From assembly GCA_027625095.1 (NCBI GenBank), contig JAQBXN010000039.1, positions 1-59,012 on the forward strand: a stretch of 59,012 bases of DNA. The letters run 5' to 3'. The notes below the pieces were generated by a model. The model made no database searches. It worked only from the letters and a program-made list of their open reading frames with translations, and was not told the origin of the DNA. This DNA comes from Planctomycetota bacterium (GTDB taxonomy: Bacteria; Planctomycetota; PUPC01; JACPCR01). The position numbers and the translations under genes are program-made. Shown here in pieces: positions 17,612 through 25,433 of this stretch (position 1 is its first letter; the number at the start of each line of letters is the position of its first letter).

Positions 17612-18898
17612 ATGGCTAAGAAAAAAGCATCAACAAAAAAGACGTTGGATTACAAAGTCGCAGACCTCTCACTCGCCGAAGCCGGCCGCCTGCGAATAGA
17701 CTGGGCTGAATCACGCATGCCCGTCCTCATGTCGCTTAAAGAGAAGTTTACAAAGTCAAAGCCGTTCAAGGGCATGCGAATCGCCGGTTGTATCCACGTG
17801 ACCAAAGAGACCGCGGTCCTTGTCCGGGCGCTGCGGGCTGCAGGCGCTGAAGTCAGTTGGTCCGGCTGTAATCCGCTTTCAACTCAGGACGACGTAGCAG
17901 CGGCCCTCGCTGCCGAAGGCGCGTCCATTTATGCGTGGCATGGACAGGATCGTGACGGCTTTTACTGGTGCATCGACAAGACTATCGAATTTAAGCCGAC
18001 GCTTACCCTCGACGACGGCGCAGACCTGATTAACAGAGTGCACAATAAATATCCTGAACTCTGTGACTCGATTTACGGGGGCACAGAAGAGACCACCACC
18101 GGCGTCCATCGCCTCCGGGCCATGGCGAATGACGGCGCATTGAAGTACCCCATCTATGCTGTCAACGACAGCGAGACGAAGTGGGATTTCGACAACGTGT
18201 ACGGTACCGGTCAGTCTTCAATCGACGGTATTCTGCGTGCCACAAGCATTCTGATCGCCGGCAAGAATTTTGTCGTCGCCGGTTACGGGCATTGTGGCCG
18301 CGGGGTCGCAATGCGAGCGGCCGGGCTTGGTGCAAGCGTCATCGTCACTGAAGTCATCGCAACCAAGGCACTCAAAGCCATCCTCGAAGGCCACCGCGTC
18401 ATGCCAATGAGCCAAGCCGCTAAGGTCGGCGATATCTTTATCACCACGACCGGCATGAAAGACATCATTACCAAGGAGCACTTCGCCAAAATGAAGGACG
18501 GCGCGGTCGTCTGCAACACCGGTCACTTCGATTGTGAACTAAACCTGGACGACCTGAAGTCACTCACAAAGAAAGTCCGTGAGATTCGCTCCAGCACCGA
18601 AGAATATACGCTTAAAAACGGCAACCGGGTTTACGTGCTCGCGCAGGGACGCCTGGTGAACTTGGCCGCGGCAGAAGGGCATCCTTCCGAGGTCATGGAT
18701 ATGTCGTTCGCCAACCAGTTCCTCGCCCTGAAGGCTCTGGCCGAAAATGGCAAGAATCTCGAGAACAAGGTCTACGAGCTTCCAAAAACGTTGGACCAGG
18801 AAATTGCTCAGATCAAACTGAAGACCATGGGGCTCCGAATCGATAAACTTTCCAAAGATCAGTCAGATTATCTCACTGATTATTCATCGGGAACGTAA
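17612..18898 (+). CDS. ahcY: Adenosylhomocysteinase
   Basis: NAD-bound enzyme that hydrolyses S-adenosylhomocysteine to adenosine and homocysteine, removing the by-product of SAM-dependent methylation. 428 aa from the ATG at 17612; an upstream TTG is unlikely. Seen: GCIHVTKETAVLVRALRAAGAEVSWSGCNPLSTQDDVAAAL, the substrate-binding YGGTEETTTGVHRL, the NAD motif FVVAGYGHCGRGVAMRAAGLGA, and TGHFDCELN. It follows metK, so synthesis and recycling of the methyl donor are grouped. A terminator begins 57 bp after its stop. Confidence 0.97.
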   Translation: MAKKKASTKKTLDYKVADLSLAEAGRLRIDWAESRMPVLMSLKEKFTKSKPFKGMRIAGCIHVTKETAVLVRALRAAGAEVSWSGCNPLSTQDDVAAALAAEGASIYAWHGQDRDGFYWCIDKTIEFKPTLTLDDGADLINRVHNKYPELCDSIYGGTEETTTGVHRLRAMANDGALKYPIYAVNDSETKWDFDNVYGTGQSSIDGILRATSILIAGKNFVVAGYGHCGRGVAMRAAGLGASVIVTEVIATKALKAILEGHRVMPMSQAAKVGDIFITTTGMKDIITKEHFAKMKDGAVVCNTGHFDCELNLDDLKSLTKKVREIRSSTEEYTLKNGNRVYVLAQGRLVNLAAAEGHPSEVMDMSFANQFLALKALAENGKNLENKVYELPKTLDQEIAQIKLKTMGLRIDKLSKDQSDYLTDYSSGT

Positions 18899-18954
18899 GA
18901 ACAAAGAATGAAGTGGTGGAGTGATGCACCGCTCCATCATTCTCTTCCAACAAA

Positions 18955-18987
18955 AAAAGGCATGCTTGAACAGCATGCCTTTTATTT
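18955..18987. terminator. Bidirectional rho-independent terminator
   Basis: AAAAGGCATGC (18955-18965), loop of seven bases, GCATGCCTTTT (18973-18983), then ATTT. An A-run before and a T-run after make it work on both strands. It ends ahcY (+) and the small basic gene at 19013 (-). Confidence 0.85.
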
Positions 18988-19012
18988 GAATTTCGGACTC
19001 GGGCTTACCTGT

Positions 19013-19126
19013 CTAACGCCCTTTTTTCTTCCAGAGTTGGCCTCTACGTTTGCCCAAGGTAGGTTTGCGGCCATGATTGGCTCTCTTGCTTCGCCAAGTA
19101 AGCTTTCTTCGCATTTTGTCTGACAT
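19013..19126 (-). CDS. Small highly basic protein, bL37-like (37 aa)
   Basis: A 37-codon frame, MSDKMRRKLTWRSKRANHG.., ending RRGQLWKKKGR, with about half of its residues Lys or Arg. Its ATG is preceded by AGAGGAGAG at ideal spacing, one of the strongest ribosome sites in the window, and a bidirectional terminator lies 30 bp beyond its stop. The central SKRANHGRKP strongly recalls the KANHGKRP core of actinobacterial large-subunit protein bL37, as I remember it. A ribosomal or RNA-binding role is therefore plausible, though this is an inference from one motif. A longer reading (start at 19216) has no ribosome site. The opposite-strand esterase begins only about 30-50 bp away. Confidence 0.65.
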   Translation of the reverse strand: MSDKMRRKLTWRSKRANHGRKPTLGKRRGQLWKKKGR

Positions 19127-19175
19127 TTGAATCTCTCCTCTTATTGATTCCCATTTGTTAGAACACGGGACTATA

Positions 19176-19862
19176 GTGACTTTCCGAACCTTCGCATGCC
19201 GTTTGTCATTGGTCACGATTAGTACCTTATTTCCCTGGTTTCTGGCACGGCCGGCCAGCAGTGAGACCAGAATTGTTACAGACGAGGGCTACCTTCTGGC
19301 CGTGCCTCACACAGAAAAGATCCGCCCGCTTCTGGTCAGTCTTCATGGCACGGATGATAAACCCGCAGATGCACTTAACGCCTGGCTAAGCGCTGCGGCG
19401 GCATCTGAGATCTACCTCCTGTGCCCCTCGCCATTATCCGGCAACTGGAGGCCTTCTACAGATCAGCCTCACATACATACGCTCATAAGACAGGTCGTCC
19501 AGAACCATCGGGTAGATCGACGCAGGATCTATCTGACTGGTTTCTCTTCGGGGGCAACGATGGCAAGCATTCTGGCACTTTCGAAGACCACGGGCTTTGC
19601 CGCAGTGCTGCTCAATTCAGGCCATTACCCTGCCGACCTGGAGATACCTTCCAGTTCATGCAAACTCGCCACACATCTTGTACATGGGGCAAGAGACGGC
19701 GTCTTTCTCCCTGCTGAAGCGAGACAACATGCAAAGAGACTTGGAGATTCCGGATTTGTGATTTCGTACACGGAGGTCAGCGACATGGGACACAGCTACG
19801 TCACCGGCAAGCTTGCGCGGGAGATGCTGGCATGGCTTATGTGTTTCAAAGCCATGAAATGA
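19176..19862 (+). CDS. Exported alpha/beta-hydrolase (esterase-like)
   Basis: About 228 aa. The start is uncertain: GTG at 19176 or TTG at 19155. An N-terminal hydrophobic segment (LSLVTISTLFPWFLA) looks like a signal peptide. The rest is a short serine hydrolase of the phospholipase/carboxylesterase or LpqC-like kind: oxyanion strand LLVSLHGTDD, nucleophile elbow YLTGFSSGATMA, acid region VHGARDGVF and the histidine in SDMGHSYVTG. All members of the triad appear present. The substrate is unknown. It is divergent from the bL37-like mini-gene and convergent with the DUF1445 gene (28 bp apart). Confidence 0.75.
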   Translation: MTFRTFACRLSLVTISTLFPWFLARPASSETRIVTDEGYLLAVPHTEKIRPLLVSLHGTDDKPADALNAWLSAAAASEIYLLCPSPLSGNWRPSTDQPHIHTLIRQVVQNHRVDRRRIYLTGFSSGATMASILALSKTTGFAAVLLNSGHYPADLEIPSSSCKLATHLVHGARDGVFLPAEARQHAKRLGDSGFVISYTEVSDMGHSYVTGKLAREMLAWLMCFKAMK

Positions 19863-19889
19863 TGGTTGCCGGTGCTCTGCGGATGGCTG

Positions 19890-20723
19890 TCATCCTGATT
19901 TTTCCTGCCACAGACTCTCCGTCTTGATATCCGTGATCATCGCGTGGCCCGGCGTGTGTACGATCATCAAGGGCAGCTTCGCATTTTGCGCGACGATACT
20001 GGGCGTCACTCCGCAGGCCCAGTAAAGGCGATCATGGCCTTCTTCCGTTTCGATCTGGCCGCCTTTCGGGTAAAGCGATCTGTGCGGATCGGCAATCCCC
20101 AGCTTCTCGTGATCATTCTTGCTCAGTGGCCCGCCGTGGCACTTTGGGAAGTGGCTGGTGTACTCGGCAACCGTGTCTGTCACTCCCGGCAGGAAGCTGC
20201 GCATCGTGACCACAATCTTGCCGTGAAACACGTCGAACGGTTCACAATCCAGATCGGTCATGAAGATACAGGGCCCAAACGTGGGTGCGTAACCTTTCTC
20301 CCGAAGCAGCCCATCAAAGGAGACACTTGAGCCGATCAGGAAAGTGACCGTATCGCCGGTAAAAAACTCTCTCACGTCCTTGACGGATTCAGTAATCACA
20401 CCATTTCGAATGACATCGTACGAGCCCAGGTCAGTGCGGATATCTAGCTGCTCCGCAACCGCAGGACACCCGGTTTCACCTGCCGTGATGATTTGTACAA
20501 CGGGACATGGCTTGGGGTTCTTCTGACAGAATTCCTCGAACGCGTCGGCGTACTGCTTGTCCATCATGACGACGTTGACACACAGGTAGCCGGGTAGTGC
20601 TCTGGAGGCGGCACCTGCGAGTTGGTTTCTGCGACAGGCCAGTCTTACCTCCAGCGGGTTTTTGTATCCAGACATGGAGAACGTGCATTGGCTGGGGGAA
20701 ATTTTGGCTTCGTATGGGAGCAT
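19890..20723 (-). CDS. DUF1445 family protein (D-glutamate cyclase/putative hydro-lyase)
   Basis: 277 aa from the ATG at 20723, preceded by AGGGGG. A start at 20771 would overlap the upstream gene by 34 bp. Motifs match DUF1445: LPGYLCVNVVMM, TFLIGSSVSFDGLL, GPCIFMTDLDCEPFDVF, YWACGVTPSIVAQNAKLPLMIVHTPGHAMITDI. Members are called putative hydro-lyases; the animal homologue is a D-glutamate cyclase. It is cytosolic. It follows the CocE-like hydrolase by 14 bp and is probably in the same transcript, which might link it to degradation of an unusual amino-acid derivative, but this is a guess. Confidence 0.85.
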   Translation of the reverse strand: MLPYEAKISPSQCTFSMSGYKNPLEVRLACRRNQLAGAASRALPGYLCVNVVMMDKQYADAFEEFCQKNPKPCPVVQIITAGETGCPAVAEQLDIRTDLGSYDVIRNGVITESVKDVREFFTGDTVTFLIGSSVSFDGLLREKGYAPTFGPCIFMTDLDCEPFDVFHGKIVVTMRSFLPGVTDTVAEYTSHFPKCHGGPLSKNDHEKLGIADPHRSLYPKGGQIETEEGHDRLYWACGVTPSIVAQNAKLPLMIVHTPGHAMITDIKTESLWQEKSG

Positions 20724-20737
20724 CTCGGGTGTGCCCC

Positions 20738-22699
20738 CTACAACAGTTCTCTTTTTACCGAACGGCTCCACTGTTTCTGAAAATAAGGATCGCCGTTCAA
20801 ATAGACACTCAGGCTCAGGTTCATCATCAGAGTCTGTTTGTTGCTGGTCAAGGATCCTGTGGCTTCGGAGAGAATTTCACATCCCGCCCATGAAACGGTG
20901 CCGCTGTTTTTTGCGTTGGCCCAGGCCACGGCCGGGTCGCGCTGGGAGACGCCGAATTCTCGTTCGCCCATTCGAAAGCGATATTGATCTTCAAGGACAT
21001 CGTGAATGACCTGCCACGGAGCGCTGCCGACGCCGGTCGCACGGGGCTGGCTGATCGATTCCTGAAATTCAAAGGCAGGAGTCTCGCCGCCGTCCCAGAC
21101 AGGCAGGGCGATCTGAGACGGAAAGTCCGGCCCCCAATGGACTGTTATGTCTCCTTCGAATGGTGTAGGCCAGACGTTGGGGAAATCTGATCCGGTGATG
21201 CTCACGCGGATGCGATTGCCAGTCGTAAATTTCCAGGCAGTGGCTTCGAGGTGAAATTCAATGCGAGTAATCTCGCCGGGCGGTAATGGCGCTGGTTTAT
21301 CCATCCCATGCCGGCGGGTCGCATTGAGAATGCCTCGCGTCACCAGGATGCTTGAGCCGTCAGGGCCAACTTCGCTGAGGCGTACGGCGATGGGGATGAC
21401 CGATGCATTCGAGCTGATGAACAGGCTGGCCATTGGGTTGCCGAAGATGTGCAGATCTTCTTGTAAAGGCGGCGACATGAAATTGATGGCTTTTGCTTCG
21501 TCCTTGTTTTGATCGCCGGGCAAACAGAATGGAACTCCTGCATCCCACAGACCACCGTTGGTGCAGGCCGCTGGCAGATAGGGGGTTGTTCGGCTACCGG
21601 CCTCTTCCGGATGCTGTTCCGTATATGCTCCACTGCAAAGAAAACCGGGGACCGACTTATTTAGTTGTTTTTCCTCGGTTGGCAGGTCCGTCGCCATCCG
21701 CCATGACCCGGCGATCACGGTCCGATCCACACGCGGCTCCTCGAACTCCCGAATGTAAACCTGAACGGCAGGCTCTTCATCGACCCCGTTGTCCATCTCT
21801 TTGAGCCAGCGATCCCACCAGCGCAAGAGCTCGTAATGGATATCAATTCGGGGCCCGCAGTGGGAAGTGTCCGGGTAACTGTGGGACCACGGCCCCATCA
21901 ACAGCTTCTTCGGGCATTCCAAAGCGCGGAACACCCGCAACGGCGGATTGAGGTAGCCGTCATTCCAACCGCCGATCAACATGGATGCGGCCTCGATCTT
22001 GTCGTAGTGGCCGATGACAGAGCCGCTGGCCCAATAGTCGTCTTCTGTCTGATGCTCAATCCATTTCAGAAGGTACGGCTCGCTGCCGTTCAGCCGCTGC
22101 TTCCAGAGTTCGCTCCATTTCTCGCCCACAGCGGCCGGGAAAGGTGGCAGGGCGTTGCGAGCGACCATGCTCAGCCCGTAGGTCAGCATGTCGTAGTAAC
22201 CACGCAGGCAGCCGCCTTTGTAATGGCAATCATCGGTGTAGCGCCTGTCAGTGAAGTAAGCAGGCGCAATGGCCTTCAGTGCAGATGGTGCTTTGGCCGC
22301 CACCTGCAAAGAGGTGAACCCACTATATGAGGCACCAAGCATGCCCACGTTTCCGTTACACCATTTCTGCTCAGCCAGCCAGGCAATGGCGTCACAGGAA
22401 TCCTGTGTTTCTTCTGACATGTATTCATCGAGGCTTAAACCGTCAGAATTGCCCGTGCCCCGTGAATTCAAATAGATAAAAGCATACCCTCGCTTTGCGA
22501 AGTAATGAGCCATCTCACTGGTGCTGCCGTCCGATCCGCTTCGGTAAGGATCATTCCAAAGAAGCGCAGGGAACTTGCCCGCTGCATCCGGCCGGCAGAT
22601 ACATGCCCCCAATTCCAATCCGGACCCTACAGGTATCCGCTGCGTGTTCGTGACGTTGTATTCGAACTCTTCGACTGAGACGATGTGACGTTTACTCAT
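20738..22699 (-). CDS. CocE/NonD family hydrolase (X-Pro dipeptidyl-peptidase S15 type)
   Basis: 653-aa serine hydrolase. The alpha/beta-hydrolase core carries ALLWNDPYRSGSDGSTSE, GYAFIYLNSRGTGNSDG, the nucleophile in VGMLGASYSGFTSLQVA, the acid in GGWNDGYLNPPLRVF and the histidine in MGPWSHSYPD. The C-terminal jelly-roll (about residues 400-600) contains RIEFHLEATAWKFTTGNRIRVSITGSDFPN, as in cocaine esterase and glutaryl-7-ACA acylase. It has no signal peptide. The substrate is an ester or amide that cannot be predicted. It is first of a two-gene minus-strand unit with DUF1445. Confidence 0.92.
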   Translation of the reverse strand: MSKRHIVSVEEFEYNVTNTQRIPVGSGLELGACICRPDAAGKFPALLWNDPYRSGSDGSTSEMAHYFAKRGYAFIYLNSRGTGNSDGLSLDEYMSEETQDSCDAIAWLAEQKWCNGNVGMLGASYSGFTSLQVAAKAPSALKAIAPAYFTDRRYTDDCHYKGGCLRGYYDMLTYGLSMVARNALPPFPAAVGEKWSELWKQRLNGSEPYLLKWIEHQTEDDYWASGSVIGHYDKIEAASMLIGGWNDGYLNPPLRVFRALECPKKLLMGPWSHSYPDTSHCGPRIDIHYELLRWWDRWLKEMDNGVDEEPAVQVYIREFEEPRVDRTVIAGSWRMATDLPTEEKQLNKSVPGFLCSGAYTEQHPEEAGSRTTPYLPAACTNGGLWDAGVPFCLPGDQNKDEAKAINFMSPPLQEDLHIFGNPMASLFISSNASVIPIAVRLSEVGPDGSSILVTRGILNATRRHGMDKPAPLPPGEITRIEFHLEATAWKFTTGNRIRVSITGSDFPNVWPTPFEGDITVHWGPDFPSQIALPVWDGGETPAFEFQESISQPRATGVGSAPWQVIHDVLEDQYRFRMGEREFGVSQRDPAVAWANAKNSGTVSWAGCEILSEATGSLTSNKQTLMMNLSLSVYLNGDPYFQKQWSRSVKRELL

Positions 22700-23055
22700 G
22701 GTAATCTTTAGGGGAACGTGAATATCAATTCATAGCTCATAACAAAGGATAGGTGTCACGTTAACCGAGTTGTCGGCTGAGGCGAGCCACCAACGCAGAT
22801 GAGAATACTGCCTGGCAAACTTTTCGTTCGTGGATTTGCCGAGTTTGGTTCCCAGATAGCACTCATTCTCTATGGCATAGTGCCAGTCTCTATGAATACT
22901 GGCGGGGTATAATTTTTTGTACAGCCAGACTCAACAGGCCATTCGCAGGCTGATCATAAGTATTCGAGCATTGTCCGGTCAGATTCGGTAAAGATTGAAG
23001 ATGAGACACCAATCAATGAGATTTTCTCTACTCATTACTCGATACATACGCTTTT
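22700..23055. other. Intergenic region between divergent genes
   Basis: 356 bp with no supported gene. A small stem GCCAGT/ACTGGC (22882-22887 with 22898-22903) lies just before GGGGTATAATTTTTT. The TATAAT at 22908-22913 has no convincing -35 partner. Confidence 0.5.
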
Positions 23056-23083
23056 TGATATCACCGCGGCTCTCGGTATAAAA
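23056..23083 (+). promoter_or_regulatory. Sigma-70-type promoter of rsfS
   Basis: TTGATA (23056-23061), 16-bp spacer, TATAAA (23078-23083). Transcription would begin near 23090, about 26 nt before the proposed ATC start of rsfS, leaving room only for the GCGAGG ribosome site. Confidence 0.6.
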
Positions 23084-23115
23084 GTTTCTTTCCATCCCTT
23101 TCTAGCGAGGACACT

Positions 23116-23538
23116 ATCATCGAACCTGAAACTCTTGCTGCCTTTTGCGCCAGGATTCTTGAGGACAAGCATGCAGAAGAGATCGTTATCCTCGACTTGC
23201 GTGGAATGAGCGCCCTGGCGGATTTTTTTCTGTTTGCAACGGCTGAGAGTACACGACAGTTCCGGGCTATTTCGGACAGCATCCGGCGTTCCTGCAAGAA
23301 TCACCAGATCAAGGTCGGAAACGTCGAAGGTAAGGATTCCGGGCGATGGTTGCTCGTCGATTGTTTCGATGTCATCGTCCACGTCTTTGACGCTGAGTCT
23401 CGTGTCTATTACGACCTTGAGCTCCTCTGGGGGGATGCACCCCGGTTGGATTGGCGGGGCATCGAAACACCTGAAATCCCGCTGACACCACCCGCACGCG
23501 AGGAACGTGTCTATCGAACATTGAGCCTGCCTGAGTGA
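23116..23538 (+). CDS. rsfS: Ribosomal silencing factor RsfS, apparent ATC start
   Basis: Binds ribosomal protein uL14 and blocks subunit joining when translation should be low. The conserved fold is clear: LAAFCARILEDKHAEEIVILDLRGMSALADFFLFATAESTRQFRAISDSI, then GRWLLVDCFDVIVHVFDAESRVYYDLELLWGDAP. The frame is open from a TGA near 23060, but no ATG, GTG or TTG occurs before a TTG at 23197, which lies inside the first conserved strand and would delete the first helix. ATC at 23116, five bases after GAGG and 26 nt after a predicted transcription start, fits best and gives 140 aa. A sequencing change from ATG is the alternative. It is followed by the KAS gene after 7 bp. Confidence 0.88.
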   Translation: MIEPETLAAFCARILEDKHAEEIVILDLRGMSALADFFLFATAESTRQFRAISDSIRRSCKNHQIKVGNVEGKDSGRWLLVDCFDVIVHVFDAESRVYYDLELLWGDAPRLDWRGIETPEIPLTPPAREERVYRTLSLPE

Positions 23539-23545
23539 GGAAGAT

Positions 23546-24727
23546 TTGAAGAAGCGAGTTGTCATCACGGGAATGGGGGCGATCTCACCCGTCGGCCAGG
23601 ATGTTGAAACCTTCTGGGACAACCTCTCCAACGGTCGCTCAGGTCTTGCTGACATTACTCGATTCGATATCACCGATACTCGTAATTCTCTGGGGGGCGA
23701 AGTAAAGAACTGGGTATCGCCGCCCGAGTGGACCAGCCACAGTCGTGCGGTGCAGTTTGCACTTTGTGCTGCGAGACAGGCAGTCGAGGACGCCGGGTTG
23801 AGTGGCGGGCCGCGGGTGGGCTGCTGCCTGTCCACAAATTTCGGCGGCACCGAGATGGGTGAAGCTTTCTTTCGCAGCCTGGCTGGTGAGGGTGAGATCC
23901 GTGCCGGGGATTTTGCCGGCATTTCGTTCAGCACGGCCACCGACCTGGCCGCCCGGGAATTCGCTCTGGCCGGGCCGCAGGCATCGATATCGCTGTCGTG
24001 CGCTTCCGGTGTTGCTGCACTTGGATTCGCTATGGACCAGATCCGACTAGGCCGCGCCGATGCCATGCTTGCCGGCGGCTATGACGAACTGGCTCTCTTT
24101 TCCTATGCGGGTTTGTGCGCACTGCGCGCAGTGACGCCGGATACCATTCGCCCCTTTGACTTGCGTCGCAAGGGCACGATTTTTTCCGAAGGCGCGGGGG
24201 TGGTCGTTCTCGAGTCCCTCGAATCAGCGCAGGCCCGCGGGGCAATCATTTATGCCGAGGTTCTTGGACACGCCATGAACAACGACGCGTTCCATATGAC
24301 CGCTCCCGACAAAGAAGGCCACGGCATCCATGCGGTGATGTCCAGTGCTCTAAAGGACGCCGGTATCAACAGAGAAGAAATTGACCATATTAACGCCCAC
24401 GGCACAGGCACTCCTTACAATGACCGGATTGAAACATCCTGCATCAAGCATGTTTTCGGAGATCGGGCGTCGAAAATTCCAGTCGTCTCCGTAAAGTCAG
24501 AAATGGGGCACACGATGGGCGCTGCAGGCACGCTGGAAGTCATCTGCGCAGTTAAGACTATTCAGGCACAGTTCCTTCCGCCGACGATAAATCTGGAAGA
24601 GCCTGACCCTGAATGTGACCTCGATTATGTTCCGGGCGTGGGCAGGCCGTATGAAGTTCAAACGGTTTTGAGCAATTCCTATGGAATTGGAGGCACAAAT
24701 GCCGCCGTCATATTGCGGAAAGCTTAG
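23546..24727 (+). CDS. Beta-ketoacyl-ACP synthase (KAS II/FabF-like)
   Basis: 393-aa thiolase-fold condensing enzyme that elongates acyl-ACP with malonyl-ACP. It begins RVVITGMGAISPVGQDVETFWDNL. The catalytic triad is intact: Cys152 in ISLSCASG, His285 in HINAHGTGTP, His322 in KSEMGHTMGAAG. The end, SNSYGIGGTNAAVILRK, is typical. The SCASG context differs from the usual TACSSG, so it may be a specialised paralogue rather than the housekeeping FabF. No acpP or fabG gene adjoins. The start is TTG with GAGGA close upstream, 7 bp after rsfS. Confidence 0.92.
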   Translation: MKKRVVITGMGAISPVGQDVETFWDNLSNGRSGLADITRFDITDTRNSLGGEVKNWVSPPEWTSHSRAVQFALCAARQAVEDAGLSGGPRVGCCLSTNFGGTEMGEAFFRSLAGEGEIRAGDFAGISFSTATDLAAREFALAGPQASISLSCASGVAALGFAMDQIRLGRADAMLAGGYDELALFSYAGLCALRAVTPDTIRPFDLRRKGTIFSEGAGVVVLESLESAQARGAIIYAEVLGHAMNNDAFHMTAPDKEGHGIHAVMSSALKDAGINREEIDHINAHGTGTPYNDRIETSCIKHVFGDRASKIPVVSVKSEMGHTMGAAGTLEVICAVKTIQAQFLPPTINLEEPDPECDLDYVPGVGRPYEVQTVLSNSYGIGGTNAAVILRKA

Positions 24728-24841
24728 CCATAATTGGCCTTGTTATAAGGGCAAGTCTCTGCTAGAAATGCTCTGGAGAGGTGTGGAAGAATCTGTGGCG
24801 GGTAATTCGTTCGGCCGAGTATCCTGGAAGGAGAGTGACTG

Positions 24842-25357
24842 ATGTCAAAGGCAGTGACCTCTGTAACCCAAATAGGCAACAATCTTTCAAACGTTTCTGA
24901 CACTGTTGATGAGTTGGTGAATCCTGTAGAGGGAGTCCTCAATGAACAGGATTGTTACGCACTCAAAACAGCCCTGACAGAGATGCTTGTGAACGCCATC
25001 GAGCACGGAAATCTGGGCATCACATTCGAAGAAAAGAAGATGGCGCTCGAGTCAAACTCATTCGGTAAACTTTTGGTGGAGAAGCTGGCCAAGGCTGAAC
25101 AGTACGGCCGGGAAGTCGTTGTCACTTTTTCCAGGAACGAAAGCTCCGTGACCTATGTCATTCGTGACCAGGGACTGGGATTTGATCCATCCAAACTGCC
25201 TGACCTGGATGATCCGGAGTCCATGTGGTTAGAGAACGGACGAGGCATCCAGATCAGTAAAGCGCTGGTTGATGAGGTCCGGTACAACCAGACAGGTAAT
25301 GAAGTGACGCTGGTCAAATATTTGAGTGGCCAACCGGTGGAATCCGCAGCTGTTTGA
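24842..25357 (+). CDS. ATP-binding regulatory protein (anti-sigma/RsbW-like HATPase)
   Basis: 171-aa soluble GHKL ATPase. The N box is ALKTALTEMLVNAIEHGN, the G1 box is VIRDQGLGFDPSKLPD, and the G2 region is ENGRGIQISKALVDEVRY. There is no phospho-acceptor domain, so it resembles serine-kinase anti-sigma factors (RsbW, SpoIIAB) rather than a sensor kinase. It may phosphorylate a STAS-domain anti-sigma antagonist; none is encoded in the window. An acidic insert (DLDDPESMW) lies between the boxes. AAGGAGAG lies just before the ATG. The next gene, xseA, is 76 bp downstream. Confidence 0.88.
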   Translation: MSKAVTSVTQIGNNLSNVSDTVDELVNPVEGVLNEQDCYALKTALTEMLVNAIEHGNLGITFEEKKMALESNSFGKLLVEKLAKAEQYGREVVVTFSRNESSVTYVIRDQGLGFDPSKLPDLDDPESMWLENGRGIQISKALVDEVRYNQTGNEVTLVKYLSGQPVESAAV

Positions 25358-25387
25358 GCATCCCCCTTGCCTCTGGCTGTCACCCAT

Positions 25388-25430
25388 GCGAATCCCATTT
25401 GGGTAAATTCGCGAAACCCGTTAGGTTTCG
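25388..25430 (+). promoter_or_regulatory. Hairpins directly upstream of xseA
   Basis: GCGAAT/ATTCGC (25388-25393 with 25407-25412) and CGAAACC/GGTTTCG (25412-25418 with 25424-25430) abut the ATG at 25434. No ribosome-binding sequence is visible there, so folding could limit xseA translation. Confidence 0.35.
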
Positions 25431-25433
25431 TAC

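Noticed and set aside
22908..22918. TATAAT followed by T-run as promoter or terminator
   Set aside because: No -35 box at the right distance, and the preceding stem is only six pairs and nine bases from the T-run.
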